Source of the DNA: Monosporascus cannonballus
Taxonomy: Eukaryota; Ascomycota; Sordariomycetes; Xylariales
Direction: 5' to 3'
DNA length: 64,000 bases
Assembly: GCA_004154925.1 (NCBI GenBank)
Contig: QJNS01000127.1
Location: 161,530 to 225,529 of the forward strand
A program made the translations under genes and the position numbers. Under the pieces are notes generated by a model that worked only from the letters and a program-made list of their open reading frames with translations, ran no database searches and was not told where the DNA came from. Shown piece by piece: positions 25,201 through 36,713 of this stretch. Each line of letters begins with the position of its first letter. Position 1 is the stretch's first letter.

Positions 25201-28200
25201 AGGATCCCTGCGTACGTAGACCTCCGAAACTGCAACCAAAACCTGCATCATCAGGCTTTGGCACAGTTTCGCAATGGTTGCTCGGGTCGCTCAGCCTTAC
25301 CATACCGCTGAAACCCGCAAACCGTCCCGCCGTGTGCCATCATCCACCACGCAGAGAGACGCTCTGTCCCCCCGCTCCTGTACATGCTCCCAAGCTCCGG
25401 TTGCGAGTGAAGTTAAACGACGGTTCTACCGCGGCGCGCTGCTGCGCAACCATAGGCGTGTTAGTCAACGTCGAGACCTGCATCATCAATCCCGTCAGGA
25501 TGAGGGTTGGTCAGGTTGCTGGTCCCTTCTCGGCGGATGGTGAGTGACGAATTAGGAGTCGACGGGAAGCAGCAGGGACACGAACCGGGCGCTACGTACT
25601 AACACGGTCAGCGAATAGTTACAATATGAGAAATGGCGTGGCCGAGAAGAGGGCTGAGAGGGCCAACGGCTCGGTAAAGGATACAGGATACGGCGGCCTT
25701 GACTACGCCCGCAGGGTGCCCCAAGTATTAGCGGTGAAGACGCCGCTGCTGCGAGCTTCCAGAATACCCGCAGCGTCATACGGGGAGACCCCTCCCCCAT
25801 TTCCCCTTTCCCAGTTTTGGCCAGCTGCCTCGTATGCCGGCGCCCAAAGCTCCCAGATAGGGTTCGCGCATAACCCCGCCGTCCAGGTCCCGCCCGCAAC
25901 ATTCATACACCAACATAGTAGTGCATCCGTTCGGTTATGGGGGGATGCGCCACCGACCCCGACGCTCTGGATGTGCCCCTGGGCTTGCTGCTTAGGACAG
26001 GCGGGATACGAGGGCGACGACCGGGTTCCTTCCATCCCCTAGATGGTCCCAACGCCCGAATGATCTCACCCCGTAGACCCTGCTTCAGTACTGCACCTGT
26101 TTACAAGACGGTCTTCGAACACGGTCGCCAGCGTGCGGATGTTGGCAGCCCCGTAAAGCAACCCCCCGTGCCGGAGTCCTACGGTAATAGCCCCACCAAA
26201 TTACACAAGGAAGCCCCGCATGCAACCTTATTTAATATACTTTATGCTACAGTAACGTCAGCTCTTAAAGTTCCCCTCAAGGGGACAGCGCCGTCATCCC
26301 ATCGTTCCACAGCAAGGGGTGTGTGTGTGCAGGAAACACCCATCCCTCCAGCTACCACCACCGAGACGGTGCCATCCCAGAATTTCCACTAGAAAGGCAA
26401 CGGTACCCGGAGCGGACGGCCGCCTCCTCGTCCAGGCGCATATCGATTCGGTCCCTCGGCGCGGGTTCGCATTTGCATATGGTATCCCAGCCAAGGCATG
26501 TACCTAGGTACTGAGGTAGCACTGGGCGCGGGCATGGTTCTTTTGGGCGGAACACGGTGTGCGCCCGGCGCTAGACACTGCCCCCCGCGGCGACGGTGGT
26601 GGTGCTCTGTTCTGGAAGGCGAGGTTTGTTCGAATGCATGTGAATCACGACCCAGATGGAGGTACCGGTACCAGTCCGTTTACTTCTCATTGGGCATGGG
26701 CGGCAGAGATGGGGCCGTCGATTTTTTTTTTCCGGCAATTCGGATTTCAGGGGAGCTGCTATCCTGGAACCACGATGAGGGTTACACAACGGCATGGCGG
26801 GCTATTTCAGGCCTGGGCTAAAGTTGTACCACTGCCCCTTAAACTAGCCCGGTGCGAGAAGATTAAGTACTAAGTAAAATTATGGAAGTTATGCGACCTA
26901 AGTAGGAGACCTGATTCTGCTTAAGGAAACTTTACGAATTAATGTTTATGTAACCATCTGCCAAGTCTCCTACATGATCGAAGTCCTAAGTTCTGCAATA
27001 AAACACGCCGCCTCTCGTTCCAGGGCGACACCAATTCGCGTGCCCCCTATTCCGCTGGCCCGCCTAAGGAGCTCCCTGCGGCTCTGGGTTTTGCGGATAG
27101 CGGCCCCATTCAGGACTACGCTATTTACCGCCTAAGCCCTCTACACCACGGGATCGGGCGGCAGATGTCAGGCCCCGACCGAATCAACAGGAGCTGGAGT
27201 AGCCGAATATACTCATACATGCAAGGCAAGCCAGACACTCGGGGAACCCAGTTACGCAGTCGGGACCGAGCGCGTTAGTAGTCATACAGGGATACGGCCA
27301 GTCGCAGCAGATCCAGAAGAAGGGGGGGTTGGGGGTTGGGGGTTGGGCGCTGTATCCTACGAGACGCGTGGCACAGATACCTCCCCTCCCCTACTAGCGA
27401 TCGTCGCCATTTGCCTATTGAAGACCCGCACTCCCGGTGATCCGGATTCGAACGGGTCTACGATGCTAAGTTCTACACGCGAACCAGCTACAGTTGAGAA
27501 CTCTCAAGGAACGTTGGGATTTGGAACATGACGGTATCAGTATGAACACGGGCAGGCGCTAGTCGACATCTGTGGCGCAGCACCAAAAACCCACTTTAAA
27601 TGCATTGATCATGATTTTTTTCACAGCTTTATAACTCAACAATATTAATGACGATGATATAATATTTCTGCATCATCATAAAAAGCGAAGTATTGCGATC
27701 ACAGTGAATATTTTTCCGGGGTTTTTTTTTCCCCAGTTCTTTTATATTTTCTTGAATGATGATCATGAACGTTAAAGGTGCGGCTGGAACCAAGGTTGGG
27801 GGAACGAAAAAGCTTGCTGAGAAAAAAATAAGCTATCCTGGATAAGGGGCGGCAGAAGGGTATATTTAAATCAAGGATATAACGGCAGAAAATCTCATTA
27901 ATGGCCGAAAACAACCTATAGCCTATTAGATCAACGGCTGAAGTTATTATAAAATGCGTTTTTGAAGCTTCATCTCTATAGAGCCGTATATAATAACCCT
28001 TGTTGCATCTTAATTTTATGGAAATTGTATGGAATTTTAGATGGTGCGGCGGTTGGGTGCGCCATATAATTTGACTAGCGCCTGCACGGGTTCGATAGCC
28101 GTAGCACACGTATTAATTCATATACAAAGGTCCTGTGGGTTGAATGAGAGACCGCCAGAAGTAGGCAGGGGTTAACCGGACAACAAGGGATTCCTGGAGT

Positions 28201-28850
28201 GCCCTTCCCTGTCCCTATTTCACGAGATGCAGCGAATGTGTTGAGAGGCAAACGCCCCATAGAGCAATGTCATATGCGGTCCTAGAGTATCCGGTGTACG
28301 TAGTCGTGGGGAAGTTGCTAAATCTTGTTCCTCGACCAACGGTTTTGCGCTTGCTTTCAGCGGCAGCTATGCCCTGACCCGATAGACCCTGATGGTTTTT
28401 TATCTTCACGGAAAGACATTTCGGTCATGCCGCTACGTATATCCCCACCAAATAATCATGAGGCGGCATGACCTGGATGCCATCCACTGGGGCTTCCTCT
28501 TTTGGTCGCTTCACATAATCGGCGTCTTGATGGCCCGAAAGCTTTTTAGACCAATATATTGATTATACGGTTGGTTGAGGACAAGTGCCATCGCAGAGAC
28601 TCCACCCGAGGCCCGAGACTTCGCGCTTGGACACGTCGGTCGAGGCGAACTGAGGAGCGAGAAAGAAAGGCCGGCCGTAAACAGCGGAGAGTCACTGATG
28701 TAACTATATGATACGTCGTAACATCATCAAAATTAGCCAGTTTATGCCGGCACGTCACAAAACCAGATATCCAAGCATCACGCGCACGCCGGCGACGATC
28801 CGTCCCCGTCTTAGCCCCCTCAAGACTGGATATCCGATCGAGCCTTCACT
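22213..28850. other. 6.6 kb gene-poor region with AT-rich patch
   Basis: No intact gene is recognised. Notable content: a 12-T run near 22459; a (GCAT)n run at 24231-24249; a G-rich run at 27322-27347; an AT-rich patch at about 27590-28080 with a 136-codon minus-strand frame; and two degenerate tRNA-like sequences flanking that patch (27433-27500 minus and 28038-28105 plus). A minus-strand fragment at 24189-24405 is protein-like but unidentified. The right end, from about 28500, is the 3' region of the alcohol oxidase gene. Confidence 0.5.
27322..27347 (+). repeat. G-rich heptamer run, G-quadruplex candidate
   Basis: Four G-tracts are separated by TT in the pattern G7-TT-G5-TT-G5-TT-G3. This approximates a GGGGGTT tandem and satisfies the usual criterion for an intramolecular G-quadruplex (four runs of at least three G, loops of 1-7). 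It is not the canonical fungal telomere unit TTAGGG. It lies inside the gene-poor region, about 1.5 kb beyond the stop codon of the alcohol oxidase gene. Confidence 0.8.
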
Positions 28851-31833
28851 TCACCTCGCTCTCTTCAGCTCCTTAGAGACATTCCGCGCGATCCAGTCCG
28901 CGATGCCCATGTTCGTGATCATGGGGTTGACGCCGCTGGCGGACGGAAAGACGCTCGCGTCGGCGACGAACAGGTTCCCGGTGCCCCAGACCCGGCCCCG
29001 CGGGTCGACGACGCCGTCGGCCTCTCGCGCGCTCATGCGGCACGTGCCCATCTGGTGCGCCGAGCCGTAGGGCGTCAGCGGCGGTCTGTTGTCGGCCCCC
29101 TCGAGGACCCGGAGCCAGGCCGCGAAGTCCGGGTCACTGATGCCCTGGTCTATGTCGTCGATGTCTTCGTCGTCGCTCTTCTCGTCCGCGGCGGTGGCAG
29201 TCCCGGCGTCCGTCGTCGCGGCGGAGGACCTCCGCCGCACGAAAGACGGCACGCCGGCGACGAAGGGCCAGATCTCGGTCGCGCCCCGGATGTAACATAG
29301 CTTGGCGATGGCGACCTGCCCGGCTAAGATGTGGGCCCGGTCGGAGTCGGAGGGCGTGTAGGCGATGACCGGCTGGCCGCCGTCAGGACTGGGGTATACC
29401 CTGCCGGTATCTCGGTCGCGAGCCACGGCGATGAAGTTGTTCATCCGCCGGTAGCGGAGCATGTCGAGCTTCCATTGCAAGCCGCCGTGCCACGGATGGC
29501 CAAAGATTACGAGATCGGGCTAGATGCTACGGTTAGCCGAGGACTAAACTCCTACACAGACTATAACACCTACTGTCATCGCCGACGTTTCGATCTTGAC
29601 CCCATGGCCTTTCCCATCGAGGTTCTCGAAACTCGTACAGACGCTCGTGATTATCCCGCCTGGTGGATCGTCAATGAGCGTCCACTTATGACTACGTCTC
29701 CACCATCGAACGCCGCTTACCTTCCCAGCCCTTAACGTCGTCGTCAAATGCTGCATTGACCATGCCCACGGGGTGCACATAGAGATGCTGGCCTATATGC
29801 GGGTTCTGTGGTAGATTAGCAGATGGGTCTCACCCGTATGATACCGTGTCTTTTACTTTAAGCCCGCTCCTCATCAGGAGGAGTGGAGATTGCAGAGTGC
29901 CACAAGCCACGATGACCTTCTTCGCTTTGACGTAAACCGACCTCTGAATCCTGCCGGCTTCGGGAGTATGGACCTGGCCATGCTCGTCCCTCGATGTCCA
30001 TTTACCAAACACGCCGATAGCTTGCTTGGTTCCGTCATTATCGTCGAAGAGTACTTTGGAGACGCTGAACCCCTCGATGAACTGAGCACCTGCCTTAGCA
30101 GCAGCCGGTAACCAGCTCACCGTTGGGCCTTTTTTCTCGGCCGAACCGCAACCCATAGCACAATGCCCGCAGTAATGTTCGGTCCCGCCCGTATTTTGCG
30201 GGCAAGGCTTAGCGTCTATGGTGCTCAGAGTCAGCGATATTTCCTCAAAGCACCAACAGGAACTTAGCATCCTGCATTTGAAATGCTGGTGGGGGTCGTC
30301 GTTCAATAAGTAGCAAGGGAAGGCGAAAGGAGCGAGGATTCTAACCCCAACCTAGTTCACGGGCACCTTCTAGGATCACGCGGGCGCCATGATTATGCTT
30401 AATATGGGCGTCACTGACTCCCATGGTCGCGCACACGCGGTCGAGGCAGTGTTGAAACTCCGCGGTTGTGAAAAACTCGAGTCCCTGATCCGCCCACTCC
30501 TGTCGAACATAACCTTGAGGGTGGAGACTCACGCTCCACTGCAACAGGCGGAGTCAGCTGTTGTTCTCTTTGACGAAGCTGGCTGCTCATGGGAGGTATT
30601 GAGATGCTTCTGTTGCCAGAGCTTTCTAAAATCACCATGGGCACATATGCTCATGGGAAAGAAGAAGGTGTAAGGGACGGCTGCAGAAGTTGCTCACATT
30701 GATGGTGCCACCACCTCCCCAGCAACTGCCCGCTAGGATCGATATCGAGTTATCTACGCTTTGCATCCGTCCTTTGCCTTCGTAGAGGTATTCTGTTATG
30801 TTTCATAGTGTCACTAAATGAGAAGCTTTGGACATTCTATGTTCCTGTCGGGGGGGTCGAAAAACCAGTCAGGGAAGAATCAGAGAACGTATGGCCCGCT
30901 CTGGGTATCATATGTTCTTCAAATAGGGCATGTCGAGTTTAGCAGTTCCGGACTTTCACGCACCTTGGCCTGCATCTAGTCTCATTGGTAACTGCGAAGG
31001 AGGGAAATAGTAGCCCTTGTCGACTACTACGACTCTGTGGCCAGCCTCAGCGAGAACTTTCGCGCATACGGCTCCGCCGCATCCCGAGCCGATAATAACG
31101 ACGTCGGTCTCCACGGTTTCAGGTTCCGACCCCTCGCCGAACTGCATGAACCCAAAATCGAAAGCCGGCCCTGGTCGATAATGCCTCGGGTAGTCGATAT
31201 AGCCGTTAAGTTGGTGTAAGTAGCGGTCTGTTTGGGCCCAACATATCCTAGTCAGAGTCAAGATCGAGTTGGCTAGCACCGGCCATATCTTGAACCACGA
31301 GCCTTGCCACGATCGAAGAATCGCCTCTCTGATCCGGATTGGCTGTTCATGGATAGGAGTTGTGTAGCCGGTAGCTGCCAGACTCCCCAGCCGGGTCCTG
31401 CTCTGGCTGTCAGCCTCGCCGCCGTTGTATCTCCGACTATATATTACGTCGCTTACGCCAGAAGGCTTAGCAGTCCGCCTAGCTGCCGCTTTGAGTGAGG
31501 TGGGAGATTGTTCAGCGTCCGCCTGACCTGCCCAAGGAAGAGCTGGTTCTCCAAGGGCCGTGCCCCCAGGTACTCTATGAACTCCTCAAAGGCCGGCGGA
31601 TGACTCGTAACCTGCTGAATATACTCGTAGGACTCGTTGCACTGGCTCTGTGATATCCGTAGATGGTGTTTCTCGTTCTCCCCCGCAGCGGAGCCTATCA
31701 CGATGGAGGGGATAACAGCGTCAATTATTGACAACAGGACCTGCCATTGTGTATCGTCGAAATACGTGCTAGGACCGAGAGCAGGCAGTTCAACTGGCAC
31801 TGGAACCGTTGGAAGCTGCGCAGCGGCCATCAT
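28851..31833 (-). CDS. Long-chain fatty alcohol oxidase, GMC family FAD enzyme (8 exons)
   Basis: Oxidises long-chain fatty alcohols to aldehydes with release of H2O2, in omega-oxidation and alkane or wax use. Exons on minus: 31833-31457, 31397-30964, 30792-30698, 30538-30346, 30215-29857, 29805-29721, 29659-29574 and 29519-28851. All joins keep frame and give 765 residues, the usual family length. Introns have GT..AG ends, most with clear CTGAC/CTAAC branch sites. The FAD motif GSGCGG is at about 229-234. 'GSCWGGGGTIN' joins to 'WSVSLHPQGY', then 'GHCAMGC', and the C-terminal GMC signatures are 'SAHQMGTCRM' and 'LFVADASVFPSASGVNPM'. An acidic insert (DEKSDDEDIDDID) interrupts the C-terminal domain. 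The last residues (KELKRAR) are not a peroxisomal PTS1. The start could be either of two adjacent ATGs (31833 or 31830). Confidence 0.9.
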
Positions 31834-34800
31834 GGAGGGCGCCTTTACTGTAGTCACAGCGAAAATGGAGTAACGTTTAGGCGTAATACTCAGTCATTAA
31901 TCGAGGAACCGAACGAGTGGTTGCGAAGATGATAGGCAGTTATGAAGGTTAGTAGTTTTCGGGCTTCTCTTCCATGCAACCTGCGAGCTGTAGGTGGGTT
32001 AACGTTAGTGCGTAAGCAAGCCAAGCTATCCGCATCGGTAACTTGGTATTCCCCGCCAAGATAGAAGTAATTTACTACCTCAATGCGGGCGTGGGTGTTG
32101 ATGGATTCAAAATTTTCAGATATTGTAAAGACATCGCTGCTAATACGGACGAAGTCATAGTCCATCTACTTGATACTTGCTTCATCTGTCACCTCGTAGT
32201 AGTTGAATTTCGGCATATATTACCCCAGGTTGGCACTCTAAATCGAGGGGAGCCGAGGCATATTCGAATCCGGAATAGCCATTTAAGAGTTCGAAGGGTT
32301 CGAGCGGCATGGGTACCTACCTATAATATAGCAAGCCACACAAGACTCGAAATGTGGAGTGGTGAGAACCCAGCCGTGAGTACCCGAATTTAGTAGACAT
32401 GAGCCGCCGGCTGGACTGGGCTTCAGTATGGCTACCGACAACTCTGGTCGAACCTCTAGTGGCCGTCTTCGAAGACCCGTCTCACGAGCAGAGCACGTGA
32501 CCATGGCTTGAAACGCTGAAAGAGGGCTGGGAGGGGTGATGTGGTCAGGCACGATCGGGGTCGCCTATATATCATGTAGGACTCTCTTGAATACTCTGCT
32601 GAGCCTCAATTGACACACTGTCGTAGGACCACTAACCAAAGGTATGTAAATTATTGTGATCAAGACCTGCATGCCGACGATCCCTTACCGGCGGAGCAGA
32701 CGGAAGAGAAATATAGAGTAGGACTTGGTCGGTAAGTGGAGCGTTCTAAGGCTGAAAGCAAGCCACCAAGACCTATTGGTTGAATACTTATCGAAGCTGG
32801 TCTATCTGCATCAGCCTGCACAATCACGTAAATGGTTGATCATCAGGTTCTCCATCCTACATAGACTTTGGGCTCGTTGTGTGGGAATAGTACGCGAACA
32901 GCGGCTGTTAAGCCCAAGCAGCACGCCCGTTTTCGAGATATGCGTGTCAGGCCGTGGACAAAATAATCGACTCACCACCACACTACTTCATAGTAGCTTA
33001 ATTCGATACAACTATTCGAAAAAATTGCAAAACATCAACCAAACCGCTGAAAAACAAGTTATTGATATTGTTAACTTGCTCTTTCAATGACCTATTAGGT
33101 AATGTATATTTTGGACTCGGCAGATATTAAATGGCTTACCCATTGATATCATTTTGTTGATGTTTAAGTGAGCAAGAGTAAATTGTGGCATGTATTTTGT
33201 CCGCGACCTGCGTGTCAAGTTCTGTACAGAGCACGGCATCGCGGGCAACCGGACGGATAATTCGGAGAATGAAATTCCCCTGATGCCGCGACACGCCTGC
33301 GATGTCCCACAATATATCTTATCGCCTCGTCCAACCATGATAAGATGCCGAAAAGTGATGCATGGAAGTGGATCATCCATCGAAGATCCCCCTAGCCTTG
33401 CCAGGTTAACACGACAATTCCTGGGCCGCACGCGCCAACCCTAAATAAAGTTGGGGTCGGTGCCGATTTTTTGACAAGCAAAATCTGTCCCGAGAATTTT
33501 GTTGAGAGAGGGGCCGACGCCTTATGTGAACTATCTGAAAGTCACTAATTTGTACCCCTGACCTAAGTCCATCAAAAGCGGGTTCCTTGCAACCACCATA
33601 GGCTTCGAATGGCGACAAACGACGTCCCCTATATTTTAAAGTCGGCTCAAGCCTTCGTAGATGTCGAATCAGCAAAGCGGCTAATGGCAGAGCCTCTTAC
33701 AATGCTTACTTGCTAGGGACATTCCGAATATATCTTACCTTACCCGCTTACTGTAAATTCTAAGTCCAGCGCAGGATGTCCGTACGGAGTCCGTACCGGA
33801 GAGTATGTCTTCACGGGCGTGTCGTCCGGGCGCTGACTGAAGATAAAGATGGAGGGGTTCCGTGCGTTTGAGTACATAAAGCCCGACGAAGCCTTCCCCT
33901 CCCGAGATCTCTGCCCATTTACAAATTTTAAGTTTTGGTCGGCGTCTTCGATTTTCTTTTCACGGATACTCTCGAGCTACTGCAGTGGGCAGAATCCCCA
34001 ACAAAACCAAAAAAGAAGGCTCGGCCCCGCGTTCTAGTTCCCATCTTCCCTTCGTCCAGGGATTCTCATGCAGTGATCGCCAAGACAGCCATGGGACACG
34101 ACGTACCGACGCCCGTTTTACGCACTTCGCATCTGTTTTTCTGCGAAATGACGAACTGCCAATTCCGCTGTGATGGTGTAAATTTTGACATGAGCCCGGG
34201 ACGTCACCGGTAGGGATACAGTTGTGACGGATACAGTAGCCCCGGTGTTTGCTGTCAGCCATTTCACCCAATGGCATGAAGGCACTACTACCTAGAAGAG
34301 CGCTGGTATGGTATACGAAAGTGCGACATCTGCTGGACACCAGAACGGCTCAGAGCTAGGATCGGGTTGGGGTGGACCCCTTCCGTCACATCCTTCCAGG
34401 ACCTCGGTTTCACTTGGGACGCCATATTTGCCACCTCAAAGAAAATTACAAGTTCGCAACTTTTATGAGTGGAACAAACAACCGATATGGAGTTTGTACT
34501 CCATAAGGCGATGCATGGTGCCTCTTCGCACACGTCCTCTATCCCCGCTTGGAAGTGGATGATGACTCTAGCTGGACACGCTTGGAGGCAACCCGTTGAA
34601 CGGATACCGGGCGGCTGAGGGGAAGAACGCAAACGCATGCACATTACGTGCCCTGCGTTATGTATCTATCGAGCGTAGCGTACGGACGTTTCGCCAACTT
34701 GATAGATAAGTCATTATGAGATTGGCATGGCCGGTTTTAGCCAATCACCTCCAGAGCCGAGGCTCGATCATCCCTTGCGCATTGCGGCGCGCACGCTCCA

Positions 34801-35361
34801 GGGCGGTGAGTCCCCAGTCTTTTCTGCAACAACCCCTGATCGGAATGGAATTACCATTGCATATACATACAAATTTCAGAGGCTACAAGGTACTCTCCTG
34901 ATTCTCAGATGCAGATTCGTCCGAATTGTCTTCTGGCGTGCGCAGAAAAAAAGATTGTTGGGCTTTAGACGTAGGGTGAGGTCGCGCTAGAGTCATTACA
35001 CTGCTGGTTGTATTTGCTTCATCTGGGACACCCTGCCTCTTGACCCACACTTTTGCACATCAAAACATTTCTCGATATACCTGAGCTCTCCCGAAGGCGT
35101 ATGAAATCCCTTTAAATCCATCTTTGCCTGGTTGCAAGCCATCTTTCCTCCCACTTGTCCCGTGAACTATTTATCAGAATCTCTCCTCTTGCGAGCTTCT
35201 TCTAATCGATAGCGGTGTTCATACCTTTTACTTTCCTCGAGGCTCGCTGGCCTTGATATAGGTATAATATCGCCCGCGTGCTTCGGTTAACTCACGAGGG
35301 ACGAGGAAGCGTTCTACCGTACGTGTCGTCTTCCGACTAGCAGTGTCGACGCCCATATACC
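31834..35361. other. Divergent spacer between alcohol oxidase and elongase
   Basis: This 3.5 kb carries the upstream regions of the oxidase (minus) and elongase (plus). Open frames at 32725-33090 and 33084-33431 begin without ATG and match nothing known. The patch at about 32990-33180 is AT-rich. From about 35040 to 35361 the plus strand is CT-rich with TATA-like 'gtataatatcg' near 35262, consistent with the elongase promoter and leader. The word 'ggtacctacct' near 32309 belongs to the scattered tacctaggtacc family. Confidence 0.55.
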
Positions 35362-36713
35362 ATGGCGTTCACTCCATTCGTTTTTGCATCGCCTCCAGTG
35401 GCGGATCTGTTTAGGTTCCCACCCGCCCCGAACCCGCAATCGATTCCACCTCCCCAATACAACGTTCCTTTCACCATCCCAGACTGGCTCTTCACTGCGG
35501 CATTGGATGCCAAAGTTCCTCTGACGATCGCCTCGGTCTATGCCGTTTCCGCGAAAGCCCTGAACGCCTATAACAAGTCGACTGGCAAGAAGCCGTGGGC
35601 TATCAGCAAGACGAAGGCCTTTGAAGTCTTCGTCATCCTACACAATGTCTTCCTGGCCGTCTATTCGGCCTGGACGTGGTGGGGAATGCTACATGCTCTG
35701 AAGAACAGCATCGTCAGCCCCACTGGCCCCGACGGCTGGGCTGCTACTGTGGACAGCTTTTGCAGAATTCACGGACCCACGGGCTTCGGCAACGGCATCT
35801 TCTACAATGAGGCTCTCGGAAAGTGGGAGACGACGTCGGACCAGGCTCTTCTGACCGCCTCTGGAGAGCCGAGTCGCGTCGTTCCCGGTCGACTTTGGAA
35901 CGAGGGCCTCGCATTCTACGGCTGGATCTTCTATCTGAGCAAGTTCTACGAGGTCCTTGACACACTGATCATCCTCGCCAAGGGGAAACTGAGCTCCACG
36001 CTTCAGACCTACCACCATGCAGGAGCCATGTTGGCTATGTGGGGTGGTATCCGCTACATGGCTGCACCCATATGGATCTTCTGCTTCTTCAACTCTTTCA
36101 TCCACTCGATCATGGTAAGGACCGCCACCCAGAACCCATAGGGGCGTTCTAAGCTAATGTTCAATAGTACACCTACTACACTGCTACCGCCTTAAACATT
36201 CGTGTGCCCCAAGTTATCAAGCGCTCTATTACCAGCCTTCAGATTTCCCAATTCCTTGTTGGCGGTAGCGTTGCGACGATTCATTCAATCATTGCATATA
36301 CCGTCCCGGTTAAAGTGAAGTCCGAGTCAACTGGCCTTACCGAGACTCGGTACGAAGGTACTCACTGCATCACCACCAGCGGCTCTAACTTCGCGACTTG
36401 GTTCAATATTATCTACCTGGCCCCCTTGACCTACCTCTTCGTCTCCTTCTTCATCACCAGCTACCTGAAGCGCAGCCAGAAGGCCAACCTGAGTGCCAAG
36501 TCCGGCCGTGGAAGGCGGTTGAGCAACGTGCAGATTGCCGAGAAGGCCGGCTGGGATGCCGCCAAGGGCGTCAAGAGGGAGGTCTACGGCGAGACCTTCA
36601 GCCCGATTGCCGAGAGTCCCGTCGATGGCCTGAGCGACGAGGAGCGGAAGAGAGTTTTGAACGGCCACGCGAACGGCCACGCCAAGATGAATGGCAACGG
36701 AAATAAGTACTGA
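35362..36713 (+). CDS. ELO/GNS1-SUR4 family fatty acid elongase (2 exons)
   Basis: Endoplasmic-reticulum 3-ketoacyl-CoA synthase that condenses malonyl-CoA with a fatty acyl-CoA. Exon 1 is 35362-36114 and exon 2 is 36168-36713. The 53 nt intron (gtaagg..aatag, branch ctaat) falls exactly between 'HSIM' and 'YTYYTATAL', rebuilding the conserved ELO motif HxxMYxYY; total length is 432 residues. Several membrane spans are visible (for example 'FEVFVILHNVFLAVYSAWTWW' and 'WFNIIYLAPLTYLFVSFFIT'). The histidine box reads L-Q-T-Y-H-H at residues 214-219, with Gln replacing the first His of HxxHH. This variant is known in some C18-delta9-PUFA elongases and in a fungal subgroup. The C-terminal tail is long, hydrophilic and Gly/Asn/His-rich (HANGHAKMNGNGNKY), without a clear dilysine ER signal. 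Chain-length preference is unknown. Confidence 0.94.

Noticed and set aside
28851..31833. Stops between fragments of the alcohol oxidase, suggesting a pseudogene
   Set aside because: All seven breaks are bounded by GT..AG with matching phases, mostly with branch sites, and splicing gives a full-length 765-residue enzyme.
32725..33431. Two frames of 115-121 codons between oxidase and elongase
   Set aside because: One begins with TTG, both have random-like composition and no motifs, and they overlap on opposite strands.
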